Source of the DNA: Bacteroidales bacterium
GTDB lineage: Bacteria; Bacteroidota; Bacteroidia; Bacteroidales; UBA7960
Length of the DNA stretch: 9,197 nucleotides
Assembly: GCA_007122505.1 (NCBI GenBank)
Contig: SKTQ01000297.1
Span: 1 to 9,197, forward strand
Reading direction: 5' to 3'
Position 1 is the stretch's first letter. The number at the start of each line of letters is the position of its first letter. A model generated the notes under the pieces. That model was not told where the DNA came from. It did no database searches and saw only the letters and a list, made by a program, of their open reading frames with translations. Both the position numbers and the translations under genes were made by a program. Shown piece by piece: positions 1 to 6,036 of this stretch.

Positions 1-819
1 ATTTATGATTGGACATTCACCGCTTCCACTGGTGTGCATATTGACGGCAGGGTTTATCTGCCACCCGGTTTTGACCCGGAAGAAAAATATCCGGTGATCG
101 TGTATCAATACGGCGGCACCAATCCTGTGGGGCGGACTTTCGGACACCGTTATCCCTTCAACCTTTGGGCCGGCCATGGTTATGTGGTTTATATCCTGCA
201 GCCCAGTGGTGCAACGGGTTACGGGCAGGCTTTTTCTGCTGCCCATGTTAACAACTGGGGAATTACGGTCGTTGACGAAATTATCGAAGGAACACAGAAG
301 TTTCTGGAGGCCCATCCATTTACCGATCCGGAGAGAGTTGGTTTAGCCGGTGCCTCTTATGGCGGCTTTATGACCATGCTGGTTCTTACCCACACCGATA
401 TGTTCAGAACAGGTATTTCACATGCTGGTATCAGCAATATTGCCTCATACTGGGGCGAGGGTTACTGGGGTTACAGTTACAGCGCCGAAGCAACCGCCTA
501 CAGTTTTCCATGGAACAGCAGAGAGATCTATGTTGACCAAAGTCCTTTGTTCAGAGCGCATAAGGTGAATACACCTCTCCTGTTGGTCACCGGAGACAGC
601 GACACCAATGTACCTCCCGGGGAGAGCATACAGATGTATACCGCGCTAAAGCTGCTTGGACAGCCCGTGGAATTGATCCTGGTGGAGGGTGAAAATCATC
701 ATATTCTCACCTACAATCGTCGCCTGGAGTGGCATAATGCCATCATGGCCTGGTGGGATAAACACCTCAAAGATCAACCTGAATGGTGGAACGACCAGTT
801 TCCAAAGAAAAACTGGTAA
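1..819 (+). CDS. S9 family peptidase (prolyl oligopeptidase / DPP-IV-like), C-terminal part
   Basis: The frame is open from the first base, so the gene starts upstream of the window; 272 residues of the C-terminal catalytic domain remain. It is an alpha/beta-hydrolase of peptidase family S9, which removes or cuts short peptides, often next to proline, usually in the periplasm of Bacteroidetes. Seen in the sequence: the nucleophile elbow GASYGG with its Ser codon at 355-357, the acid motif GDSDTNV with the Asp at 601-603, and the adjacent His pair in GENHH at 697-702, one of which completes the triad. The N-terminal beta-propeller expected in full-length members (about 650-950 residues) and any signal peptide lie outside the window. 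An in-frame GTG at 34 is inside the conserved domain and is not a credible start. The exact S9 subfamily and substrate cannot be fixed from this fragment. Confidence 0.93.
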   Translation: MYDWTFTASTGVHIDGRVYLPPGFDPEEKYPVIVYQYGGTNPVGRTFGHRYPFNLWAGHGYVVYILQPSGATGYGQAFSAAHVNNWGITVVDEIIEGTQKFLEAHPFTDPERVGLAGASYGGFMTMLVLTHTDMFRTGISHAGISNIASYWGEGYWGYSYSAEATAYSFPWNSREIYVDQSPLFRAHKVNTPLLLVTGDSDTNVPPGESIQMYTALKLLGQPVELILVEGENHHILTYNRRLEWHNAIMAWWDKHLKDQPEWWNDQFPKKNW

Positions 820-866
820 TGGGGAAGTTAAATGTTTGTTATTTGTGAACAGACAATTGGATGACT

Positions 867-903
867 CCCATAATATTGCTACTTTTATGGGTTGGTTCTT
901 TTT
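867..903 (+). terminator. Possible rho-independent terminator of the S9 peptidase gene
   Basis: CCCATAA (867-873) pairs perfectly with TTATGGG (885-891) around an 11-nt loop, followed by the T-rich stretch TTCTTTTT (896-903). It lies 48 bp after the stop codon. The stem is AT-rich and the T-run starts four bases after it, so the terminator would be weak. Confidence 0.45.
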
Positions 904-965
904 GTGAATGCTTTTGGGGAATGCAGGCAGTGGGTCATAAGGTTTTTGTTCGTAGTCCTTTAGTA

Positions 966-983
966 TGCATCATAAATGATGCA
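966..983. repeat. Perfect 18-bp palindrome (possible operator)
   Basis: TGCATCAT (966-973) and ATGATGCA (976-983) are perfect inverted repeats separated by AA. No T-run follows, so a terminator is unlikely; a dimeric repressor site is possible. It lies 280 bp upstream of the MDR gene start. Confidence 0.5.
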
Positions 984-1010
984 GGTTAGAATTAGCAAAT
1001 ATACGTATTG

Positions 1011-1100
1011 GTCTTTGCGTGCTAAAATATTTTACGTGGGAAAAAATGTTTCACGCTAAGGCCGCAAAGGGTAAAACACACAAAAGCCGCAAAGAAGAAG
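1011..1100. repeat. GCAAAG-type interspersed repeat island
   Basis: CTTTGCGTG at 1013-1021 faces CACGCTAAGGCCGCAAAG at 1052-1069 in inverted orientation, with GCGTG/CACGC (1017-1021 and 1052-1056) able to pair. GCCGCAAAG occurs twice, at 1061-1069 and 1086-1094, 25 bp apart. From general familiarity, degenerate runs of the type CACGCTAAGGCGCAAAG recur between genes of many Bacteroidetes and other bacterial genomes; their function is not settled. Membership of that class here is inference from the motif. Confidence 0.6.
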
Positions 1101-1250
1101 GTGAAGGAGCGGGGAAGCGAATGAGAGAAGGCGAGCGTATTAGAAGAGATGAGTGTTTTGAACCGCAACGGAGAGTTTTCTTAACAGGGAGAAAACAGTT
1201 TAACAACATATGACTCAAGAAGCAAGTTATACGATGATTGTTATCTAAAC

Positions 1251-1256
1251 AGGAGG
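1251..1256 (+). promoter_or_regulatory. Strong Shine-Dalgarno AGGAGG
   Basis: A full AGGAGG lies six bases before the ATG at 1263 and fixes that start. It stands out because the other gene starts in this window have no comparable site and Bacteroidetes generally rely little on Shine-Dalgarno pairing. Confidence 0.85.
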
Positions 1257-1262
1257 ATATTT

Positions 1263-2198
1263 ATGAAAGCATTGGTTATTCATCAGTTTGGCGGGCCGGA
1301 GGTTTTGCAGCTGGAAGATGTGGCTCTTCCCATGCCGGGGAGTGGTGAGGTATTGGTGAGGGTGCATGCAGCCGGCATCAATCCGGTTGATTACAAGATT
1401 CGCAGCGGATCTTTGAAGTTTATCACCGGCAAAAAGTTTCCCAGGATTCTGGGTGGTGATGTGGCCGGTGTTGTAGAGCAGGCCGGGAAAAAATCTCCAT
1501 TTAAGCCGGGGGACAAGGTATTTGCCATGCTTTCCTTTAAGGGCGGTGGTTATGGTGAATTTGTAACCGTTAAGGAAGGTCATCTGTGCCAGATCCCGGA
1601 AGGTGTTAGCATGAAAGATGCCGCGGCCACACCTTTGGCCGCACTTACGGCACTGCAGGCTTTCCGGAAACGGGGCGATATCAGTGAGGGAGATAAGATA
1701 TTGATCAATGGTGCATCAGGTGGTGTTGGATCTTTTGCCGTTCAGATTGCCAAATCCATGGGTGCACTGGTAACCGCTGTTACCAGTACACGTAATCAGG
1801 ATTTTGTTTACAGCCTTGGGGCCGACCGTGTAATCGATTACAGCCAGGAAGATTTTACAAAGCTTTCCGAAAAATTTCATATTGTTTTTGATGCTGTGGC
1901 AAAGAGCTCCTTCGGGAAGTGCAGGCGTTTGCTGATTAAAGACGGAACCTACGTCACCACTGTGCCCAACAAAGCGCTATTCTGGCATGCCGGCCTGAAT
2001 TTTCTCCGTGGGAAAAAGGCCACATTTATTATGGTAAAACCTTCGGGCGATGACCTGGCCATCATTGCAGACTGGATGAAGAGGGGACTGGTAAAGCCTT
2101 ATGTTCAGCAAAGCTTTTTGTTATCAGAAGCTGCCAAAGCCCATGAACTTATGGAAACGGAGAGGGTCAGGGGAAAAATTGTATTTCACGTGATTTGA
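1263..2198 (+). CDS. Zinc-free MDR family NAD(P)-dependent oxidoreductase (quinone oxidoreductase-like)
   Basis: The 311-residue product has the usual length and layout of the quinone oxidoreductase/zeta-crystallin branch of medium-chain dehydrogenases. The N-terminal GroES-like part holds KALVIHQFGGPEVLQLEDV and AAGINPVDYKIRSG, and the segment ending GGDVAGVVEQAG covers residues about 60-75. The Rossmann nucleotide-binding motif GASGGVG is at residues 150-156, followed by SFAVQIAKSMGA. The cysteine cluster of the zinc-binding alcohol dehydrogenases is absent. Members are soluble cytoplasmic enzymes that use NADPH to reduce quinones or activated alkenes, but substrates vary and none can be assigned here. 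The start at 1263 is fixed by AGGAGG at 1251. The stop codon is one base from the stop of the convergent sugar transferase gene, so transcripts from the two genes should overlap. No pathway link to the neighbours is visible. Confidence 0.92.
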   Translation: MKALVIHQFGGPEVLQLEDVALPMPGSGEVLVRVHAAGINPVDYKIRSGSLKFITGKKFPRILGGDVAGVVEQAGKKSPFKPGDKVFAMLSFKGGGYGEFVTVKEGHLCQIPEGVSMKDAAATPLAALTALQAFRKRGDISEGDKILINGASGGVGSFAVQIAKSMGALVTAVTSTRNQDFVYSLGADRVIDYSQEDFTKLSEKFHIVFDAVAKSSFGKCRRLLIKDGTYVTTVPNKALFWHAGLNFLRGKKATFIMVKPSGDDLAIIADWMKRGLVKPYVQQSFLLSEAAKAHELMETERVRGKIVFHVI

Positions 2199-2199
2199 T

Positions 2200-3579
2200 T
2201 CAGACCGCCTGGATTTGTCCTTTGATGATTACCCATATGGTAAGCAGGATAATCTTGACATCCAAATTAAAGGACCAGTTTTCGATATATTTTACATCGT
2301 ACTTCACGCGGTTGCGGATATCTGCTTTGTTGATGATGGGACCCCTGTAGCCATTTACCTGTGCCAGTCCGGTGATACCGGGTTTCACGGTATGGCGGAG
2401 CATAAAACGATTCACAAGCTTCCGGTATTCTTCCGTATGCTTCAGCATATGTGGCCTGGGGCCTACCACCGACATTTCACCGCGAAGTACATTCACAAAC
2501 TGCGGCAGTTCATCGAGGCTGAAACTCCTAAGAAACCTTCCCACTTTTGTTACCCTTTCATCATTGGGCAGCGTCTGTGTTCGGTCGGCATCAACGTTTT
2601 TGCGCATGGTGCGGTATTTCAGGCAGTAAAAAACACCACCATCAATGCAGGTCCGCTTTTGCCGGAAAAAAACACCTTCGTTTTTGTTAAACAGTGACAT
2701 AATATACAGAACAGGTGTCATCCATGATAAAACAAAAACAATGATCAGCAAAGAGAACAGCACATCAAATATCCTTTTCAATAAGCGATTGTACCAGTAG
2801 CTCAGTGGGCCCTGGTGGATTTGAACAACCGGAATGGCACCATACTGGATCAGTTCGGCTGTTTTGTATGAAAAGTTACCAAGGTCGGGAACAATCCTTA
2901 CCCTGACAGGAAAATCTGCGAGTGTGCTGCTGATACCCATGAACACCTTGTAGGGAACCCTTTGGAGGGCGATATAGATCTCATCAACATGGTGCTCCGC
3001 TATCAATTCTTTTAATTGCCCCCAGTGACCGATCACATCCAGTTCAGGATTGGCCTTCTCATCAATAAAACCGGCAAATCTGTATCCGTGCCACTTGTTT
3101 GTCATGAAATAATTTTTGAGCTCCCTGGTTCGCTGTGTATCGCCGAGGATCAAAACATTCTTGTAGTTAAACCCCCACTTTCTGTAATACAGAAAAGCAT
3201 AGTACAGGGTAAACTTCCAACCGATCAGCAGTGCGAAAAAAACCATAAATAGATACCCTATGTCGTCGCGGGCATAATAGGCAAGAGGTACCGCCTGAAA
3301 ATACATCAAAAAGAGGAAGAAGAAAAACACAATGATTTTGATGTACGCAAAAAGGATTGATTTTTTGTGGGTATTCCTGTTGATGGTATGCGCGCCAAAA
3401 ACCACCACCAGAACAGCCCAGCATATATTCAGATAAATATAGAACAAGAGGTGCCAGGGACTGAAGCAATCGGTAACATCCTGGGTGAGGCAGAAACCCA
3501 CCACAAAAAGAAGGTTTAAGATAATAAAATCGCCTGTGAGCGACACAAGCGGGATATACCTGGAATATTTCAGTGGCAA
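2200..3579 (-). CDS. Undecaprenyl-phosphate sugar-1-phosphate transferase (WbaP/WcaJ-type polyprenyl glycosylphosphotransferase)
   Basis: This inner-membrane enzyme would move a sugar 1-phosphate (glucose or galactose in known homologues) from its UDP form to the polyprenyl phosphate carrier, the first step of exopolysaccharide or capsule repeat-unit assembly. The 459-residue length fits the large two-domain subfamily. Visible parts: four hydrophobic segments at about 11-31, 44-63, 77-98 and 108-130; a Rossmann-like domain from about 140 (NVLILGDTQRTREL) to 250; a fifth hydrophobic segment at 268-296; then the catalytic domain with FFRQKRT (304-310), the LDELPQ motif with its Asp-Glu pair (356-357), GPRP (373-376) and KPGITGLAQVNGYRG (399-413). 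The start appears to be TTG at 3579: no ATG or GTG is in frame between it and the upstream stop codons, and the next Met is at residue 92, inside the membrane domain. No Shine-Dalgarno is visible. No other polysaccharide genes are adjacent. The sugar cannot be told from sequence. Confidence 0.93.
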   Translation of the reverse strand: MPLKYSRYIPLVSLTGDFIILNLLFVVGFCLTQDVTDCFSPWHLLFYIYLNICWAVLVVVFGAHTINRNTHKKSILFAYIKIIVFFFFLFLMYFQAVPLAYYARDDIGYLFMVFFALLIGWKFTLYYAFLYYRKWGFNYKNVLILGDTQRTRELKNYFMTNKWHGYRFAGFIDEKANPELDVIGHWGQLKELIAEHHVDEIYIALQRVPYKVFMGISSTLADFPVRVRIVPDLGNFSYKTAELIQYGAIPVVQIHQGPLSYWYNRLLKRIFDVLFSLLIIVFVLSWMTPVLYIMSLFNKNEGVFFRQKRTCIDGGVFYCLKYRTMRKNVDADRTQTLPNDERVTKVGRFLRSFSLDELPQFVNVLRGEMSVVGPRPHMLKHTEEYRKLVNRFMLRHTVKPGITGLAQVNGYRGPIINKADIRNRVKYDVKYIENWSFNLDVKIILLTIWVIIKGQIQAV

Positions 3580-3642
3580 GGGTTGCTGTTTTTGGTTATC
3601 AATATGTAAAATTATAAAAAAATATGAATGCTCCCTTTCAGA

Positions 3643-3773
3643 AAAATTAAAGTAAAAAGCACCTTGAATAAAAAAACCTCTTGGATATTTTAAGAATTAT
3701 TAGGATATTGTAGGGTTCATTTTTGATAATGAATGGGGTTTATTGATGACTATCGTCAAAATTAAAGTAAAAA
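3643..3773. repeat. Exact 16-bp direct repeat pair
   Basis: AAAATTAAAGTAAAAA occurs at 3643-3658 and again at 3758-3773, a 115-bp offset. One copy lies 64 bp upstream of the sugar transferase start and the other 9 bp upstream of the ATG of the regulator gene. AT-rich composition raises the odds of chance, but 16 identical bases in a 203-bp region is notable. Confidence 0.6.
3743..3759. promoter_or_regulatory. Imperfect 17-bp palindrome, possible operator
   Basis: TTGATGA (3743-3749) and TCGTCAA (3753-3759) are inverted repeats with one mismatched pair around CTA. The site ends 23 bp before the regulator ATG and touches the second copy of the 16-bp direct repeat. Autoregulation is possible; nothing in the sequence proves it. 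Confidence 0.3.
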
Positions 3774-3782
3774 TATTTGGAG

Positions 3783-5783
3783 ATGAAGAATATACCATTA
3801 CTTATCCTGATGATTTTTAACCTTAACCCTGTTGATAGTTTATACAGGGAGTTGGAGAAACAACCTGCGGATCCGGATCTATTGAATGAAATAGCCGCGA
3901 TGCTGGTTTTTTCTTCACCGGCGGAGGCAGACTCTCTGGCAATGATTGCATTTGACATTGCGCAAAGAGAGGAAAACCTTAAAGAGAAAGCCCGTGCGGC
4001 AGCCAATATCAGCAATGCTGCATTTGAGATGATGCAATTTCGGCGGGTATTGGCGTATTCGGAAATGGCAGCCGGGTTTTACAGCGAACTGGAAAACCCC
4101 ATAGAAGTGGGCCGTTACATGAATGATGCAGCTCTTGCGTCGATTCACCTTGGGATGCTTGATAACGCCATGGCAAAATACCGGGAGACCATTGACATGT
4201 TGACCGAGTTGAAGGCAGACAGGTACCTTACTTCTGTGCTTGCCAATATGGGAAGGATTTACAGAAGGTGGGGCATGTATGACAGTGCAAAATATGTAAT
4301 ACGATGGTCTATTGACCTGATGCAGGAACATGGCATTGAGGCTGAGGTTTCAGCAGCCTATACCACACTTGGTATCGTATTTCGCAACACCGGAGATTAC
4401 GATCAGGCTCTCTATTATTACAACAAGGCACTGGAAGTAGCAGAAGCATTTAACGACAGCTTGACGGTTGCCACCAATTACAGTAATATAGCCGTATTGT
4501 ATGCTCAACTGGATAATACCCACATGGCAAAGGAATATTTTTACCGTGCCTTACAATATTTTGAATCATTAAACAGAATTGACAGAATTGAAGCTGTAAA
4601 GGGAAACCTAAGTGCACTTTATTCAATCGAGGAAGATCTGGATAAAGCATATGCATACCTGGCAGAGGCCATGAATCTGGCAAACCAACTGGAAAACAGG
4701 GAAAGAATCATCCGTTATATGAATGAAATGGGCAAGCTTGAAAGAAAAATGGGGAGATACGATGAGGCCATAGCGTCTTTCAGGGAGGTCATTGACCTGG
4801 GGCTTAAGCTTGGCCGGAAACCGGATGTTTGCTATGCATTAAAATATTTGGGACAAGCATTCTATGAAAAAGGTGATGTTGATTCTGCTCTGCGTTATTA
4901 TCGTGAAGCATACGATTGCAGTTCAAACATTGGGATGAAGAGCCTTGGCACCAGTGTTCTACTGGCCCTGACCAATTGTTATGAAGAGACGGGCAATTAC
5001 AGGCAGGCGCTTATTTATCACAGGGAGTACAGCGATCTCAAAGAGGAAATAGAATCACAGGAAATGACGGAAAAGCTGGCAGAAATTGAAGCCATATATC
5101 TGAATGAAAAGAAACAGCAGGAAATACTTTTGCTGCAGAAGGACAATGAGCTGCATGCTGCCACCATCAGAAAAAACCAGATACAAATGTATTGGTTGGG
5201 CAGTGGGCTGTTCATATTTGTCGGCGCATCCATAATTATCGCTTCATTATTTTTCCAAAAGGCAAAGGCGCACCAGATGCTTGTTAAGAAAAGCCTGATC
5301 CTGATGAAGCAAAGCGAGAGCTGTGACCAGTTAAATACCAATATTAAGAATTCCCCGGGTCTTAGTGAAGAGGAGAAAAAAAGACTGGTTTTTGAGATCA
5401 ACCAATTGATCTGGAAAGAAAAAATTTTCAAACAGAAATCACTGACGTTAAGCGAGATGGCAGAAAGGCTGAACACCAACACTTCCTACCTCTCTCATAT
5501 TATCAACACCGATTTTGGCAGGTCTTTCAATGATTTCATCAATCAGCTGCGCATCCAGGAGGCCCAGAAAATGTTCACAAAGGGAGAGCATAAAAACACG
5601 ACCATCGAGGGAATTGCCGAAGCTGTGGGTTTTCAGTCAAGGTCAACCTTTCACACTGCATTCAGGAAGTTTTCGGGATTGACGCCCAGTATTTTCATCA
5701 AAAATATGCAGCGGATTTATCGCGGTTCACATGGAGAAATTTTGGGAAGCATCGCAGGAGAGGAAGTCCTGAGTCAGAGATAG
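3783..5783 (+). CDS. Membrane-spanning TPR protein with C-terminal AraC-type DNA-binding domain
   Basis: I take the ATG at 3783 (666 residues); an in-frame TTG at 3777 would add only Met-Glu. A short hydrophobic N-terminus (KNIPLLILMIFNL) may be a signal sequence. About nine TPR-like units of roughly 40 residues fill residues 50-420, for example those with GIVFRNTGDYDQALYYYNKAL and LGQAFYEKGDVDSALRYY. A charged coiled-coil-like stretch (about 420-465) leads to one transmembrane segment (about 470-492, GLFIFVGASIIIASLFF). The AraC/XylS domain covers about 557-643: first helix-turn-helix LSEMAERLNTNTSYLSHII, second TIEGIAEAVGFQSRSTF, then FRKFSGLTPSIF. The likely topology is TPRs in the periplasm and DNA-binding domain in the cytoplasm, so it would act as a one-protein transmembrane regulator. 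Its ligand and targets are unknown; the protease gene 253 bp downstream is an obvious candidate target. Confidence 0.9.
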   Translation: MKNIPLLILMIFNLNPVDSLYRELEKQPADPDLLNEIAAMLVFSSPAEADSLAMIAFDIAQREENLKEKARAAANISNAAFEMMQFRRVLAYSEMAAGFYSELENPIEVGRYMNDAALASIHLGMLDNAMAKYRETIDMLTELKADRYLTSVLANMGRIYRRWGMYDSAKYVIRWSIDLMQEHGIEAEVSAAYTTLGIVFRNTGDYDQALYYYNKALEVAEAFNDSLTVATNYSNIAVLYAQLDNTHMAKEYFYRALQYFESLNRIDRIEAVKGNLSALYSIEEDLDKAYAYLAEAMNLANQLENRERIIRYMNEMGKLERKMGRYDEAIASFREVIDLGLKLGRKPDVCYALKYLGQAFYEKGDVDSALRYYREAYDCSSNIGMKSLGTSVLLALTNCYEETGNYRQALIYHREYSDLKEEIESQEMTEKLAEIEAIYLNEKKQQEILLLQKDNELHAATIRKNQIQMYWLGSGLFIFVGASIIIASLFFQKAKAHQMLVKKSLILMKQSESCDQLNTNIKNSPGLSEEEKKRLVFEINQLIWKEKIFKQKSLTLSEMAERLNTNTSYLSHIINTDFGRSFNDFINQLRIQEAQKMFTKGEHKNTTIEGIAEAVGFQSRSTFHTAFRKFSGLTPSIFIKNMQRIYRGSHGEILGSIAGEEVLSQR

Positions 5784-5798
5784 CCTGCGTCTTTTTTT
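5753..5798 (+). terminator. Probable rho-independent terminator of the TPR/AraC gene
   Basis: CGCAGG (5753-5758) pairs with CCTGCG (5784-5789), followed at once by C and seven T residues (5792-5798). The 25-nt interior can form a second small hairpin AGGA/TCCT. The left arm lies inside the coding region and the right arm begins just after the TAG stop. The position and T-run support termination before the protease gene, so the protease probably has its own promoter. Confidence 0.55.
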
Positions 5799-5863
5799 AA
5801 CTTCTGATCCGCAAAACTGCTGTCCGACTGTGTTCAGATATTTTATGTCAGATATAATAAATC

Positions 5864-5894
5864 TTGTATTCTCTCAGAATCTTATAAGATACAA
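5864..5894. promoter_or_regulatory. Cluster of overlapping palindromes, possible regulator site
   Basis: Three inverted repeats overlap: TTGTAT/ATACAA (5864-5869 and 5889-5894), the hairpin ATTCT-CTC-AGAAT (5868-5880) and the perfect 12-bp palindrome ATCTTATAAGAT (5879-5890). They lie about 80-110 bp upstream of the predicted -33 box. The region is AT-rich, so chance remains a real option. Confidence 0.35.
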
Positions 5895-5973
5895 TACATC
5901 TTTGACTATTCAGACTACAATTATTGAATGTTTAAAACACTTCTTATTTAAATAGTAATATATTTATTTCTTA

Positions 5974-6004
5974 TTGTTATTTTATTAGTAATTCTTTACA
6001 TTTG
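5974..6004 (+). promoter_or_regulatory. Predicted Bacteroidetes-type promoter of the protease gene
   Basis: TACATTTG at 5997-6004 matches the Bacteroidetes -7 consensus TAnnTTTG at every fixed base. TTG at 5974-5976 lies 20 bp upstream, the usual distance for the -33 element. Transcription should start a few bases after 6004, leaving a leader of roughly 25 nt before the ATG at 6037. Confidence 0.65.
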
Positions 6005-6036
6005 TGATAGAGATAATCACACATTAAGCAAAGAAG

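Larger units (their letters stand above)
820..1262. other. Intergenic region with terminator candidate, palindrome and repeat island
   Basis: This 443-bp stretch has no credible gene. It holds a hairpin plus T-rich stretch just after the S9 gene, a perfect 8+8 inverted repeat at 966-983, GCAAAG-type repeats at 1011-1100, a small inverted repeat GTTTTC/GAAAAC at 1175-1180 and 1191-1196, and the strong ribosome binding site of the next gene. A 64-codon open frame across the repeats (1019-1213) has a basic, low-complexity product and no recognisable domain. I saw no TAnnTTTG promoter box here, so the promoter of the downstream oxidoreductase gene is unplaced. Confidence 0.7.
3580..3782. other. 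Divergent AT-rich intergenic region
   Basis: These 203 bp separate the divergently transcribed sugar transferase and TPR/AraC genes and must hold promoters for both. I see no perfect TAnnTTTG box with a partner TTG on either strand; TAATTTTA on the minus strand (complement of 3608-3615) and CATTTTTG on the plus strand (3718-3725) are each one base off. The region contains an exact 16-bp direct repeat and an imperfect palindrome, listed separately. Confidence 0.6.
5784..6036. other. AT-rich intergenic region upstream of the protease
   Basis: This 253-bp stretch has no open frame worth calling. It holds the terminator's right arm and T-run, a cluster of overlapping inverted repeats at 5864-5894, four TCAGA pentamers (5834, 5848, 5874 and 5910) and a good Bacteroidetes-type promoter at 5974-6004. 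Confidence 0.65.

Noticed and set aside
689..907. 72-codon plus-strand open frame overlapping the end of the S9 peptidase
   Set aside because: It lies mostly in a second frame of a well-supported gene and runs into the terminator candidate; no domain or start signal supports it.
1019..1213. 64-codon plus-strand open frame across the repeat island
   Set aside because: Its product is basic and low-complexity because it translates the repeats; it has no ribosome binding site and no recognisable domain.
2215..2697. 160-codon plus-strand open frame opposite the sugar transferase
   Set aside because: It is antisense to the conserved catalytic domain of the transferase, and its product has no family features.
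3777..3782. TTG at 3777 as the start of the TPR/AraC gene
   Set aside because: The ATG at 3783 is two codons downstream and gives the more usual Met-Lys plus hydrophobic N-terminus.
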